Assembly (NCBI GenBank): GCA_947447665.1
Contig: CANFJX010000011.1
Coordinates: 1 to 64,000 of the forward strand
DNA from: Bacteriovoracaceae bacterium
Lineage (GTDB): Bacteria > Bdellovibrionota > UBA1018
Direction: 5' to 3'
Length of the DNA stretch: 64,000 nt
Position 1 is the first letter of the stretch, and each line of letters opens with the position of its first letter. The position numbers and the translations under genes were made by a program. Shown piece after piece: positions 1-9,208 of the stretch. A model generated the notes under the pieces. That model worked only from the letters and a program-made list of their open reading frames with translations, had not been told where the DNA came from and did not search any database.

Positions 1-498
1 AACGGAGCAGAAAAGCTCTCTCACGTTATGCGCGTGGCGCACGGAATGTTTGGCAGACTTTTCAATCATGCATTTAAGCGCTCCGGCAAAGTAGCGAATG
101 AACGTCCCAAGACGCCCCTGATTGGCGGCATTGAATCCCAGATCAAGGTCCATTTCTATATTGAAGCAAATCCAGTTCGCGCCGGGATGGTAAAACTCGA
201 GAAGCTGAGGTTCTTCTTTTGGAATTCCTATCGCTATTATGCCCACGGGGAGCTCGATGAGTGGACGAAGAACCTTACTCCAGCTCAGTGGTACCTGGAT
301 CTTGGAGTAACTCCTGAGGCTCGACAAACAGCATACCGCAAACTTTTTCAGCATCATCTAGATCAATCAGTTGTAGCTGGGTTCCAGTTTTTAAAGCGCT
401 TCATCGGAGCTGCTACCTGGGTGAGGCAGCGAGAGGAAGCTCTGAAGGAACTGCTCGCAGCTAAGGAGCTCGCAAAGGCTCGGGCCTCTCCGTCCTGA
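1..498 (+). CDS. REP-associated (Y1/IS200-like) transposase, C-terminal part, cut by window edge
   Basis: The reading frame is open from base 1 and continues upstream: LSHVMRVAHG precedes the first usable ATG in frame, so this is the 3' part of a longer gene. The product resembles single-strand DNA transposases of the Y1_Tnp/RAYT type. The diagnostic stretch is YIEANPVRAGMV followed about 15 residues later by an aromatic NSYRYYA, close to the family's 'NPvrAglV...SSyraya' end of the Y1 domain. The HUH motif and the catalytic tyrosine would lie partly upstream or in the linker and cannot be confirmed. RAYT proteins mobilise or maintain short REP palindromes. Short GGGACGGA-type repeats occur just downstream and elsewhere in the window and may be partners, but that is inference. 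Confidence 0.75.
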   Translation, partial: NGAEKLSHVMRVAHGMFGRLFNHAFKRSGKVANERPKTPLIGGIESQIKVHFYIEANPVRAGMVKLEKLRFFFWNSYRYYAHGELDEWTKNLTPAQWYLDLGVTPEARQTAYRKLFQHHLDQSVVAGFQFLKRFIGAATWVRQREEALKELLAAKELAKARASPS

Positions 499-800
499 GT
501 GTCGTCCTGAATATCTGTCTTAAAACTGAAAAATACCCGATCTTCGCAAAGGAGAGGGGGAAGTTGCGCTCACAGGGTCACGAGTTGCGCGTGGAAATGT
601 GAGTTATCGCTACCAGGCGATGCACGAACCCGGAACCAACCAAAAGAAAATCAAGAAAAACGACCGAGCCTTGATCAGGTGAGAACGAAGCAAAGCGGGG
701 CTCGATAAATTGGGCTTTTCGTCTCGTGCAGTTAGAAAGCCGGTTAGAGTCTAAGGAGTTAGTGCTCCGTCCCCTTTCTCTCCCTGCTTCTCCCCTGAGG
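499..800. other. Non-coding gap with a short GGGACGGAG-type repeat
   Basis: About 300 bases with no convincing gene on either strand. Near 764-774 the minus strand reads GGGGACGGAGC, a word that recurs at 11799-11810 and, as GAGGGACGG, at 3796 and 12512. Such words often sit beside REP-type transposase genes, so this may be the 3' flank of the transposase unit. A plus-strand frame running from here into the next gene has no ribosome binding site and is a shadow of the minus-strand gene. Confidence 0.4.
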
Positions 801-1421
801 CTACTTCTTCTTTCTCTGCAAGTTCAAGGAAGATGGCCCGGTAACGAAGAGCTTCTCCGTTTTGGACTGTTCTTCGTCGATGGTGTTGACGTAGTCGGGG
901 TCATGGCTCTTGAGCCAGTCTTCGGCCAACTGATCTACGAGGGGATTGGATTTGTCAGTTTTTACGAAAATTTTTCTTTGGTTGGAGTCGATTGCGGTCC
1001 ATTCGTAGGGTGCTTTCTCCAAAGCAGAGAGGGATTCGTGAGCTAGGTGGGCGAGGGCTTCTGCGTTCTCCGAGTCGAGCAGAGTGGCCCAAACCGTTCC
1101 CAGGGCGTCGATACACGCGGAGAGCAAGTCCTGCACGGTCGGGGCGCTCGCTTTAGGATCAAAGTCGGCGCTAGCGTGCACGGTGGTGGCAGCTAACTGG
1201 TCTTCACTGAGGAGGGACACTGACGCGACGACTTCATCGGCAAATACTGCGCCGGAGGCGAGAAAGCGCGATTGAGGTCTCAGCTCCTCGTAGGCTTTGA
1301 GGGCTTGGTCAAACTGATGAGTGAAAATTTCCTCGACCATACGGAGATAGTCTTGCGGGAGGGGGCTGGACTTGGACGGAGATGCGTGGCGACGTTCTAA
1401 ATGAGCTAAGTTGGGTTTCAT
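801..1421 (-). CDS. Conserved-looking hypothetical protein downstream of HtrA
   Basis: 206 residues, no signal peptide and no membrane segment; predicted cytoplasmic. Mainly helical and acidic in the middle, with a basic C-terminus ending in RKKK. I recognise no family. It starts 12 bases after the stop of the HtrA-like protease gene on the same strand, so the two are very likely co-transcribed, which is the only functional hint. The ATG start is the first in frame after the protease stop. Codon use looks normal for the window. Long open frames on the opposite strand here are shadows. Confidence 0.7.
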   Translation of the reverse strand: MKPNLAHLERRHASPSKSSPLPQDYLRMVEEIFTHQFDQALKAYEELRPQSRFLASGAVFADEVVASVSLLSEDQLAATTVHASADFDPKASAPTVQDLLSACIDALGTVWATLLDSENAEALAHLAHESLSALEKAPYEWTAIDSNQRKIFVKTDKSNPLVDQLAEDWLKSHDPDYVNTIDEEQSKTEKLFVTGPSSLNLQRKKK

Positions 1422-1433
1422 AAATACACCGAA

Positions 1434-2534
1434 TTAAATAATTCCTTTCGGGAGTTGTTTGAGCCTAGGGAGTTCGTCCAGTTTGACTGAGATTTCTAGG
1501 ATGCGTTTACCGCGATGGATCTTGAGCTTGACGGTTTCCAGGGGCTTGAGCTTGGCTAAGATCCTTTCGACTTCGTAAGGATCTTTGGTTTTTTCCTGGT
1601 TAATCTCAACGAGAATGTCGCCTTCTTCTAAACCCGCGCGATCTGCAGGTGCGCCTTGTACCAGATTATAGATGAGGACTCCAGAGTTAACGGGGAGTTC
1701 ATAGTATTGCTGGAGTTGGGGGGTCATTCTCTCTGCCAAAATTCCGAGCCAGGGGCGTGGGACTCGTCCATAGCGCTTCAGGTCGGGAAGGAGCTTTTTT
1801 GCCTCATTAATCGGAATGGCGAAACCAAGTCCGCTGCTCTGACCGGTCTCGGACCGGATGGCTGAGTTAATTCCAATAACTTTCCCGCTTGAATTAAACA
1901 ACGGCCCACCGCTATTTCCCGGGTTAATGGAGGCGTCCGTTTGGAGAAAATTGTCAAACGGACCAAGTCCGATGGTGCGGTTCTTGGCGCTAATAATCCC
2001 ACGAGTAACGGTGTTTTGAAGTCCGAAGGGGTTACCGACGGCTACCACCGTCTCTGCAATTCGAACTTGTTCAGAGTCTCCCAGGCTAACGGGCTTCAAA
2101 TCAGGAGGGGTCTGACCATTCTTGTCCCGGATCTGAATTAGGGCGAGGTCCATTTTTTCGTCTTTTCCAATGATTTTAGCCTTGAATTGACGCTGGTCGT
2201 TCAAAGTTACCATGACCTCGTCAGCATGATCGACGACGTGATTGTTGGTGATCGCATAGCCATCCTTGTCAATGATGAAACCTGATCCGAGGGAAGTCTG
2301 CTTTCGTTCTCTAGGGATGAGAAAAAGCTGAAAATACGCATCCATGCCATAAGATGAGGTGTGGACGATGGTTGTGGAGCTAATGTTGGCGACGCCGGGT
2401 GAGACGCGCTCGACCATGTCGGGAAGTTCCTCTCCCTGCAAGGCGCCAGACCAGGCCAGTGAGGGATAAGCGAAGGTGAGGAAAACTCCGATGGCTGCTG
2501 CTACCAGGCTAGGGCAGATGATGGGGTTTTTCAT
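1434..2534 (-). CDS. Periplasmic HtrA/DegS-type serine protease with one PDZ domain
   Basis: 366 residues with an N-terminal signal peptide or anchor (about 1-30, hydrophobic VAAAIGVFLTF). A trypsin-like domain follows with the full HtrA triad: His99 in ITNNHVVDHADEV, Asp129 in KMDLALIQI, Ser208 in GNSGGPLF. One PDZ domain spans about residues 260-350 (PWLGILAE...GAPADRAGLEEGDILVEIN). A single PDZ and about 360 residues match DegS-like members rather than two-PDZ DegP. HtrA proteases degrade or sense misfolded envelope proteins. The gene is divergent from the thiolase and heads a two-gene unit with the 206-residue hypothetical. No strong Shine-Dalgarno is visible before the ATG. Confidence 0.93.
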   Translation of the reverse strand: MKNPIICPSLVAAAIGVFLTFAYPSLAWSGALQGEELPDMVERVSPGVANISSTTIVHTSSYGMDAYFQLFLIPRERKQTSLGSGFIIDKDGYAITNNHVVDHADEVMVTLNDQRQFKAKIIGKDEKMDLALIQIRDKNGQTPPDLKPVSLGDSEQVRIAETVVAVGNPFGLQNTVTRGIISAKNRTIGLGPFDNFLQTDASINPGNSGGPLFNSSGKVIGINSAIRSETGQSSGLGFAIPINEAKKLLPDLKRYGRVPRPWLGILAERMTPQLQQYYELPVNSGVLIYNLVQGAPADRAGLEEGDILVEINQEKTKDPYEVERILAKLKPLETVKLKIHRGKRILEISVKLDELPRLKQLPKGII

Positions 2535-2615
2535 ATTGACTTAGAAATAAACTGGCTACAAGTTTATGACAAGCAAATTGGGTAGGGCAACGTACGGGTA
2601 AAGGAGATTCAGCAG

Positions 2616-3794
2616 ATGCGCGAAGTTTATATCGTCGGAATGGCACGAACAGCCTTTGGCAGTTTCCAGGGAGTGCTCTCCTCAGTCCCCGCAGTCCACT
2701 TGGGGGCAACCGCAATGGAAGCAGCGCTCAAACGTGCTCAAGTAGCGCCGGACGAGGTCTCTGAGGTCATTTTAGGTAATGTGCTGATGGCGGGCGAGGG
2801 GCAGGCTCCTGCCCGTCAAGCCGCTATCCGGGCTGGGATTGCTAAGAGTGTCCCGGCGATGGCGATTAATAAGGTTTGCGGTAGCGGAATGAAGTCCCTG
2901 ATGCTCGGAATGCAGTCGATCCTCTTGGGTGATAGCGAGGTCGTCGTAGCGGGTGGGATGGAAAGTATGAGCCTGGCCCCATATCTCATGCCCAGTGCTC
3001 GGAGCGGCTATCGCATGGGTAATCAGACGGTTTACGACTCAATGATCATTGATGGACTTTGGGATCCCTACAATAATCAACATATGGGCAATTGCGCTGA
3101 GCTTTGTGCTCGCGAGTACCAATTTACCCGTCAGGCTCAGGATGAGTTTGCAACGGAGAGCTTTAGAAGAGCTTTAGAAGCGCAAAAAAGCGGTAAATTC
3201 AAATCCGAAATCACACCGGTCGAGATTCAAGGTAAAAAAGGGGATGTTCAAAAGGTCGACACCGACGAGGGTCCATCTAAGGTCCAGTTTGATAAAATTC
3301 CCACGCTTAAGCCCGTCTTTGACAAACAAGGCAGTGTGACCGCTGCCAATGCTTCCACTATTAACGATGGGGCCGCTGCTTTAGTGCTCGTTTCTTCGGA
3401 TTATGCCGATAAGCAAGGCTTAAAGCCCCTGGCCAAAATCGTCGCCTACGGAGCCAACGCCCAAGAACCTGAATGGTTCACCACCGCCCCAGCCGAGGCG
3501 ATGCGTCGGGCGATGAAAAAAGTGGGTTGGCAGGTTTCGGATGTGGATTTGTTTGAGGTGAACGAAGCTTTTGCTGTGGTGGCGATGGCTGCCCAAAGAG
3601 ATCTCAAGATTCCAGCCGATCGACTGAACGTTTGGGGGGGGGCGATTTCGCTCGGGCACCCGATCGGTGCGAGTGGCGCCCGGATCGCGATGACTCTCAC
3701 GTCAGCTCTGAGGGATCGCGGTCTCAAGAGGGGTGTGGCTGGAATTTGTATTGGCGGAGGCGAAGCAACCGCGGTTTGTATTGAAACTCTCTAA
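2616..3794 (+). CDS. Acetyl-CoA C-acetyltransferase (thiolase)
   Basis: 392 residues, the normal length for biosynthetic or degradative thiolases. It interconverts two acetyl-CoA with acetoacetyl-CoA plus CoA in the cytoplasm. Visible catalytic signatures are the nucleophilic Cys88 in NKVCGSGMKS, the GHPIGASGAR histidine block, and the C-terminal CIGGGEA cysteine. NEAFAVVAM, the thiolase signature, is also present. An AAAGGAG Shine-Dalgarno lies 9 bases before the ATG. The stop is 15 bases from the first CoA-transferase subunit, forming a three-gene operon that suggests acetoacetate or ketone-body use, or acetoacetyl-CoA supply. I cannot separate AtoB-like from PhaA-like roles; no PHB synthase is nearby. 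Confidence 0.95.
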   Translation: MREVYIVGMARTAFGSFQGVLSSVPAVHLGATAMEAALKRAQVAPDEVSEVILGNVLMAGEGQAPARQAAIRAGIAKSVPAMAINKVCGSGMKSLMLGMQSILLGDSEVVVAGGMESMSLAPYLMPSARSGYRMGNQTVYDSMIIDGLWDPYNNQHMGNCAELCAREYQFTRQAQDEFATESFRRALEAQKSGKFKSEITPVEIQGKKGDVQKVDTDEGPSKVQFDKIPTLKPVFDKQGSVTAANASTINDGAAALVLVSSDYADKQGLKPLAKIVAYGANAQEPEWFTTAPAEAMRRAMKKVGWQVSDVDLFEVNEAFAVVAMAAQRDLKIPADRLNVWGGAISLGHPIGASGARIAMTLTSALRDRGLKRGVAGICIGGGEATAVCIETL

Positions 3795-3809
3795 CGAGGG
3801 ACGGATCAA

Positions 3810-4511
3810 ATGAATAAGCAAGTCGCAAGTGCTCAAGAAGCGGTCAGGGATATTCCTGACGGGGCGATTTTGGCGCTCGGTGGTTTTGGTTTGTGTGGAA
3901 TTCCAGAAAACTCCATCGCGGCGCTCGTTGCGAAAGGAGTTAAAAATCTCACCTGTATCTCGAACAATGCCGGCGTGGATGAGTTTGGTATCGGATTGAT
4001 GCTTCAAAAACGTCAGGTCAAGAAGATGATCTCCAGTTATGTCGGTGAGAATAAACTGTTTGAATCACTCGTACTTTCGGGAGAACTAGAACTCGAGCTC
4101 ACACCCCAAGGAACATTGGCAGAGAAGCTCCGAGCCGGGGGGGCGGGTATTCCTGCCTTCTATACTCCGACGGGAGTAGGAACGCTCGTGGCGGAGGGAA
4201 AGGAAGTCCGCGAGTTCAACGGCAAAAAATATGTTCTTGAGCGGGCGTTGATAGCTGATTTTGCTATTGTGAAGGCTTGGCGAGGCGACCCGATGGGTAA
4301 TTTGATTTTCAGAAAAACGGCCCGTAATTTTAATCCCATGGTTGCTACTGCCGGCAAAATTACCATTGCTGAGGTCGAAGAATTGGTTCCGACTGGCTCC
4401 CTTGATCCCGACCAAGTTCATCTGCCGGGGATTTATGTGCAGAGAATCTTTCAAGGTCATCACTATCAAAAAAGAATTGAAAAGCGGACGGTGCGCCATG
4501 GCTCAGTCTAA
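3810..4511 (+). CDS. scoA: 3-oxoacid CoA-transferase subunit A
   Basis: 233 residues, typical of the alpha subunit of succinyl-CoA:3-ketoacid (or acetate) CoA-transferases. The glycine-rich [10 protein letters not shown] and the following [17 protein letters not shown] block are characteristic. With subunit B it moves CoA between succinyl-CoA and acetoacetate, feeding the adjacent thiolase. The start follows the purine-rich GAGGGACGG, which also matches a short dispersed word in this window. It overlaps the start of subunit B by 14 bases, indicating translational coupling. Substrate choice (acetoacetate versus 3-oxoadipate or acetate) cannot be fixed from sequence; the thiolase neighbour favours acetoacetate. 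Confidence 0.93.
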   Translation: MNKQVASAQEAVRDIPDGAILALGGFGLCGIPENSIAALVAKGVKNLTCISNNAGVDEFGIGLMLQKRQVKKMISSYVGENKLFESLVLSGELELELTPQGTLAEKLRAGGAGIPAFYTPTGVGTLVAEGKEVREFNGKKYVLERALIADFAIVKAWRGDPMGNLIFRKTARNFNPMVATAGKITIAEVEELVPTGSLDPDQVHLPGIYVQRIFQGHHYQKRIEKRTVRHGSV

Positions 4512-5181
4512 AGGTTTGTCACGAGAGCAGATCGCCCAACGAATTGCACAAGAACTCAAAGAAGGCTACTACGTCAATCTCGGGATAGGTATCCCAACAT
4601 TGGTTGCTAATTATATTCCCAAAGGAATGAGTGTCGTACTTCAGAGTGAGAACGGGATCTTAGGAGTGGGTCCATATCCAATGGAGAGTGAAGTTGATCC
4701 AGATCTCATCAATGCAGGGAAGGAAACCGTCACCGTGATTCCTGGTGCGGCTTACATGTCTAGTGCCGACTCCTTTGCGATGATCCGAGGTGGACACGTG
4801 GATCTGACTGTCTTGGGAGCGATGGAAGTGGATGAGCAGGGAAGTATTGCTAACTGGATGATTCCTGGCAAAATGGTGAAGGGCATGGGCGGCGCTATGG
4901 ATCTCGTGGCAAGCGTGAATAACCTGATCGTCGCCATGCAGCACATCTCGAAAGATGGCGTTAGTAAAATTCTCCCTAAGTGTACCCTGCCCCTTACGGG
5001 GGTGGGCGTAGTTAAGAAAATCGTCTCCGAGCTCGCTGTCATTGATGTGACCCCGGAGGGTCTAGTTCTCCGCGAGCGCGCCCCTGGGGTGAGTGTCGAG
5101 GAGATTGTGAGGGCGACCGCCGCTCATCTTCAAATTCCTGCAACGGTTCCAGAGATGGATATTTCGAACTCTACTTGTTAA
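4498..5181 (+). CDS. scoB: 3-oxoacid CoA-transferase subunit B
   Basis: 227 residues from the ATG chosen here ([19 protein letters not shown]), which matches normal beta-subunit N-termini; the longer open frame upstream lies inside subunit A and is discarded. The catalytic glutamate that forms the glutamyl-CoA thioester is in [11 protein letters not shown], preceded by the substrate-loop signature [10 protein letters not shown]. It works as a heterodimer or heterotetramer with the preceding subunit. It is the last gene of the thiolase operon. No strong terminator is visible in the 54 bases before the next gene. Confidence 0.94.
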   Translation: MAQSKGLSREQIAQRIAQELKEGYYVNLGIGIPTLVANYIPKGMSVVLQSENGILGVGPYPMESEVDPDLINAGKETVTVIPGAAYMSSADSFAMIRGGHVDLTVLGAMEVDEQGSIANWMIPGKMVKGMGGAMDLVASVNNLIVAMQHISKDGVSKILPKCTLPLTGVGVVKKIVSELAVIDVTPEGLVLRERAPGVSVEEIVRATAAHLQIPATVPEMDISNSTC

Positions 5182-5235
5182 TGGTTTATTGAAATAGTCA
5201 ACAATTAATGTTAGGATAGAGGGCGAGGTTTTCAT

Positions 5236-5625
5236 ATGCTGAAGCGCAGATCGATTTTCTGCTTAGGTTTCACGGTGGTACAAGGATTAGCTCTAAGCGT
5301 GACCTATGCGAGCGGAACAAGATCAGTGGCGCCTGAGCCAGGCTTGCAGAAAGAAGTCGCGCGTTATCAGCGGAAAATAGAAAAATACAAAAATGAATAT
5401 AAAAACGCCCGTGCGGAAGTGGGTGAGTTCTACTTTCGGGGCCAGGTGGACCACGCATCGGGTCGTGGCGAAGCGATGTTAGGTGTCGCCTCTCGATTGT
5501 CGGAAGCCAGTCAGGTCCCTCTGCAGAAAGTCATTAAGTATACCCGTAAACTGCGAGAGTTGACGGGCGAGGGATCTTCCTCAGAGAGTCAGGCCGGAAC
5601 CCCAAAATCTGATCTAACTCGCTAG
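5236..5625 (+). CDS. Small exported protein of unknown function
   Basis: 129 residues. An N-terminal signal peptide (MLKRRSIFCLGFTVVQGLALSVTYA, cleavage near YAS) is followed by a charged, mainly helical domain (about 40-110) rich in Lys, Glu and Arg and a low-complexity Ser-rich tail. No cysteine in the mature part and no membrane segment. GAGG lies 8 bases upstream of the ATG. It converges on the exported phosphatase-like gene with only 16 bases between stops. I recognise no family; a coiled-coil or helical-hairpin periplasmic protein is the most that can be said. Confidence 0.65.
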   Translation: MLKRRSIFCLGFTVVQGLALSVTYASGTRSVAPEPGLQKEVARYQRKIEKYKNEYKNARAEVGEFYFRGQVDHASGRGEAMLGVASRLSEASQVPLQKVIKYTRKLRELTGEGSSSESQAGTPKSDLTR

Positions 5626-5641
5626 TTCTTGTGTTTAATTA

Positions 5642-7333
5642 TTAAAATATATGTACGCGGTACCTGCCGATCTCGAGTCCAATGAGCTTTCCGAGATTGG
5701 TGTCTAGATTTCCTTCGGTTAGGGGCATGACCTCTCCTACGTGTCCAAAAATATACTCCACCGCGTATTCGCTGATGATGGCAGGCCTGTTTACACCTCT
5801 GAAGTGAGCTGGGCTTCCTGGCTCGCGATTCCAGAGGGTATAGAAAATTGGGAACTCGCCAATGTGTGACAAGGATCTAGCTGGGCTGCTCGGTGGCCTA
5901 GCGAGGAATAGATTTGCTCTAAGAGATTCCTTTTTCATAGTGTTCAAAAAATGTCGAAATTCAAGCTTGCTCTGCATTTTTAATTGGAACCAGTCATTCA
6001 CTCGTTGAACGCAGGTTTCTAATTGGGAAGAGCTTGCTGCGATTTCAAATTCAGAACAGCCCTGCGCTCCGATTGCACCGGCAATTTCTGAAATCGACTC
6101 GATCCCAGTGTAAGCATGAGAGAAAAGGGCGATTTTTTTATCGTTATCATTTTTTCTCAAGGAAATAAGCTTGAGAGATGGCAAGTAGACGGACTCGATT
6201 ATGCCCTTGACCTCGTTGAGGAGCGTTGGGAAGCGAGTCAGGAGCTGCTGCATTTTTGTCAAAGAAACACTGGGTGTCACAGCAACCATCGCGACCGGGA
6301 TTTTATGAGAGTTGATGGGTCCTTCTAGTTTCGTTAATTTTTGATAAAAATGTAAAAATTCCAAGTCGTGATTAGAAAGAGTAATTTCTAATGGGACGCG
6401 AGCCCCTACCAGTCGTTTCAAAATCTTTAAAGTGAGGTAGTCATTTGCTCCGCGGTCACAAAGCAGATCGCCCAAGAGTCGGATGAGAGGAGGCGGGGAT
6501 TGAACCTTAATCCCATCAATGAAATGATTGAGCCATTGGAGTTGTCTAGTGTCTAATATGCTCTCTGCACTTCTTTCTTCTTCTTGGTATAGTTCTATAA
6601 AAATGGAATAGTACTGTTGTTTTACCTTAAAAACTCCCTCTTTGATGAGAAAGTGAATAAGTTTTAAGGCATTGCCATGCAAATCGCCGAGTGTGATGGT
6701 TTTTTCTTTTGGATGTTTTCGGAGTGCTATTCCTTGAGGCATTTTGGTTAGATCAACGCCTAGCTCCTCAATGAGGCTAGTCATTGGCTGCGAAGGCGGA
6801 TTTGAAGCGTCTTCAATTGGAATCGGATTTATAGCCGATAGAGTCGTTGTTTTTTCTTCTGATCTAAAGCATTGGAGCTGGTTAAAGTAAATGCCGCCCA
6901 GCAGATGGGGGAAACGTCTCGTGAAGAGAGGAGTAGAGCCCTCCTTAAGAAGGTGGCTGTATTCGTCAAAAGAAACTACTTTTTGAGGCTTGCCTTCAGT
7001 GCCGATGAAATAGAATTCTTGTGAGACTTTTTCAAGTGACTCTACTCCATTAGGATGATGGAAGTGCCCCGTTTCTAGTTGAGTGGCTAAATGGTAGGAC
7101 GTCGCTTTTTCGTAGCCCCGTTTTTTACAGAATTCCTCTGCCAGATCGTTAAATTGTTGGTTGGTAATTTCAGGCCGAACATTTAAAATAATGGTTTCGG
7201 CCCATTTCTCAGCCGAAAAAGCAAGTAATCGACCCTCTGATGCAATATCTACTTCTTCTGCTCTAATTTCTAGCGAAATGCCTAAAACTAGAAACAAGCA
7301 GATCATGACTCGATTTAAATAATTTTGCCTCAC
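5642..7333 (-). CDS. Exported PPP-type metallophosphoesterase (Ser/Thr phosphatase-like)
   Basis: 563 residues from a GTG start with TAGGA 6 bases upstream, giving a clean signal peptide (MRQNYLNRVMICLFLVLGISLEIRA). The PPP/calcineurin-like core carries all recognisable motifs: GDLHGN (216-221), GDLLCDRG (288-295), SNHD (320-323) in place of GNHD, and a C-terminal GHVG (about 530-533) followed by NLDTN, corresponding to the 'GH...IDTG' end of PPP phosphatases. Such enzymes remove phosphate using a two-metal centre. An N-terminal region of about 200 residues precedes the core and is not recognised. The upstream neighbour on the same strand encodes an exported protein kinase. Protein phosphatase activity is inferred; Legionella WipA-type effectors are the closest precedent I can name. 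Confidence 0.8.
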   Translation of the reverse strand: MRQNYLNRVMICLFLVLGISLEIRAEEVDIASEGRLLAFSAEKWAETIILNVRPEITNQQFNDLAEEFCKKRGYEKATSYHLATQLETGHFHHPNGVESLEKVSQEFYFIGTEGKPQKVVSFDEYSHLLKEGSTPLFTRRFPHLLGGIYFNQLQCFRSEEKTTTLSAINPIPIEDASNPPSQPMTSLIEELGVDLTKMPQGIALRKHPKEKTITLGDLHGNALKLIHFLIKEGVFKVKQQYYSIFIELYQEEERSAESILDTRQLQWLNHFIDGIKVQSPPPLIRLLGDLLCDRGANDYLTLKILKRLVGARVPLEITLSNHDLEFLHFYQKLTKLEGPINSHKIPVAMVAVTPSVSLTKMQQLLTRFPTLLNEVKGIIESVYLPSLKLISLRKNDNDKKIALFSHAYTGIESISEIAGAIGAQGCSEFEIAASSSQLETCVQRVNDWFQLKMQSKLEFRHFLNTMKKESLRANLFLARPPSSPARSLSHIGEFPIFYTLWNREPGSPAHFRGVNRPAIISEYAVEYIFGHVGEVMPLTEGNLDTNLGKLIGLEIGRYRVHIF

Positions 7334-7470
7334 GCTAGTCCTACTCAATAATAATTTAATTGATGTTTAATCTGATCCGTCCCAGCAGAGCCGCTTAAGT
7401 ATCATAAGTGTGGACCGAATGAAAGTGGACTTTTGTTGTCGGCTTTGAGCGACGAGTTGGTTCTCAGTGG

Positions 7471-8946
7471 TTAAGAGGCTTGTAAGAATTCATTTTCTGA
7501 CAGATATGACCCGTGCCAGAAGGCGTCTAGTGCTTGTTCTATGTTACATCGCTTTGCTGGATTTACCCGTAGGAGGCACTGGAGAAGGGGTATCATATGT
7601 TTCAATTGAGGGTGACTGGACCACGGCGACCTGATTCTCCTTAAGATGGCATCGACCTTGGCTTGATTAACTGACAGAAAATCGGCTAGGGAGGGATTCA
7701 TTGGGTTCTTAATCTCAGTCCAGGTCATTGAACTCAGCGAGGTTTCGGTTGAGATTTCAAGAAGCGAAACTCCTAGGGACCATAGGTCGCTTGCGCGGTC
7801 CGATTCATGATCGGACCAAGAAGGGTCCCACCTCATCTGCAGATGGGGAGGTAGGGAGTAAATCTTTTTTAGTATTTTCCATTGTTGTTGGAAAACTTTT
7901 TGATCGCCGAGGTAAGGTTTGAGAGCAAATTTCTCAATGGCTTCGGGAGCCGCATACCTGTGGGTGGTTCTAAATGTTTCATCATTATTGAGCATTTCAG
8001 CCAACCCAGGTTGTCCCTCGTGGTAGGCGGTGCCAAAATCTGCTAGTGCGGCCTCGTAGTTGTCAGTTCCTCGGTGGATGAGAATATTGGAGGGTTTGAT
8101 ATCCCGATGGACGATTTGATTGTTGTGAAGAAAACGGACGCCTTCGAGTAATTCGGCCGTTATATTGAGAAGATCTTCGGGCTCGATTTTACCATGGTGG
8201 GTGGCGCGTTGGAAGGCGTCTCCTCGATTATGAAACCGGGATAAGAAAAGGATCCTTCCGGTATTGTTGCTGATCTGGTGGTGCTTGAAAAAAAGGAGTC
8301 CAGGGACTGGCTGGTCCTGAGACAGATGAGTAATCGTAGAAATGATGGAGATTTCATTCAGTGCTGCGCGGTAGACATCCTTACTGAAGTTTGTGGGTAT
8401 TGGGTCCTTTATTACTCGTGCTAATGCGTACTCCTCAGGATTGGGGACCTGAGGGAGTGTCACTCGATAAATGGTTTTAAACGAACCTGACCACGTTTGT
8501 CCTTTTTTCGTTCCTAGTGTCCATTGGTTGGTCAGAGGGTCCCGCAGAATTTCATCGGGATCGCTCCGTACAAAAATGCCGGACTCATCAAAAATAAACC
8601 GAGCTTCGGCGATCGCTTTCAGGTGGTTGAGCTCCATCGCCCAGATTCTTTCAGGAATTGCTTTTTCAAAGATATAATAGTGAGACAAAAACTGAGGGAG
8701 ATTTTGGGTATTTAAATCAATTTTATTATTGGAAAGCCAAAGAGAAAAGTCATGAGTAATTTGGGGAACAGGCGTCTCGGTGGCTTGCGAGAGTTGTTCC
8801 AGGATGTTCGCAAATTGAGGATCAGCAAAGATTGTCGCTAGTTCAGCGCTTTCTGCCTTTTTACCTACTATTACAGCAAATCCAGCCTGCGGAATTGTTA
8901 AGCCCAACGCAATGAAGAAAGCGCAGATTTTTATACTCTGTTTCAT
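7471..8946 (-). CDS. Exported eukaryotic-type serine/threonine protein kinase
   Basis: 491 residues from the ATG that begins MKQSIKICAFFIALG, a good signal peptide ending near AGFA. A start 60 bases upstream is possible but would add a charged extension; neither start has a strong Shine-Dalgarno. The Hanks-type kinase domain is complete: glycine loop in the KKGQTWSGSF region, ATP-binding lysine in ALARVIK (about 180), catalytic IVHRDIKPSN (about 278-287), DFG (303-305), APE (333-335), and SDLWSLGVSLLEI. There is no transmembrane helix after the kinase, so unlike PknB-type sensors the kinase itself should leave the cytoplasm. It lies upstream of the exported phosphatase on the same strand (137-base gap). 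The substrate is unknown. Confidence 0.88.
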   Translation of the reverse strand: MKQSIKICAFFIALGLTIPQAGFAVIVGKKAESAELATIFADPQFANILEQLSQATETPVPQITHDFSLWLSNNKIDLNTQNLPQFLSHYYIFEKAIPERIWAMELNHLKAIAEARFIFDESGIFVRSDPDEILRDPLTNQWTLGTKKGQTWSGSFKTIYRVTLPQVPNPEEYALARVIKDPIPTNFSKDVYRAALNEISIISTITHLSQDQPVPGLLFFKHHQISNNTGRILFLSRFHNRGDAFQRATHHGKIEPEDLLNITAELLEGVRFLHNNQIVHRDIKPSNILIHRGTDNYEAALADFGTAYHEGQPGLAEMLNNDETFRTTHRYAAPEAIEKFALKPYLGDQKVFQQQWKILKKIYSLPPHLQMRWDPSWSDHESDRASDLWSLGVSLLEISTETSLSSMTWTEIKNPMNPSLADFLSVNQAKVDAILRRIRSPWSSHPQLKHMIPLLQCLLRVNPAKRCNIEQALDAFWHGSYLSENEFLQAS

Positions 8947-9173
8947 GCTTTTTAGATGCAAGAAGGGAGAGGTCTTTTCTTCACAGATTTTCCTATCGAC
9001 TTTCATGTTATTCTACCGCGCCCTACCTTGCCATTGAGTCTGGCAGTCGTCAAGCTGCGTTTGGTCTGGTTCCTGGGTTGTTAGTCTTTAAAATTGTTAT
9101 TATATCAATAAGATATAAAATCAAAAGTGACACAGTTTTCGGCAGGATAGTTTTAAGATATCTTCATAAATAG

Positions 9174-9195
9174 GTAAGAATTTGTTGATTCTTAC
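9174..9195. promoter_or_regulatory. Perfect 8-bp inverted repeat in the leader of the FG-GAP gene
   Basis: GTAAGAAT, 6-base spacer TTGTTG, ATTCTTAC: a perfect 8+8 inverted repeat ending 3 bases before the GGAGGA ribosome binding site of the downstream lipoprotein. It could be an operator or an mRNA hairpin that affects translation. Which of these applies cannot be decided from sequence. Confidence 0.5.
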
Positions 9196-9208
9196 TACGG
9201 AGGAACGT

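Noticed and set aside
726..1275. Plus-strand frames across the hypothetical downstream of HtrA
   Set aside because: They are antisense to a gene in a clear two-gene operon and have low-complexity Leu/Val-rich translations.
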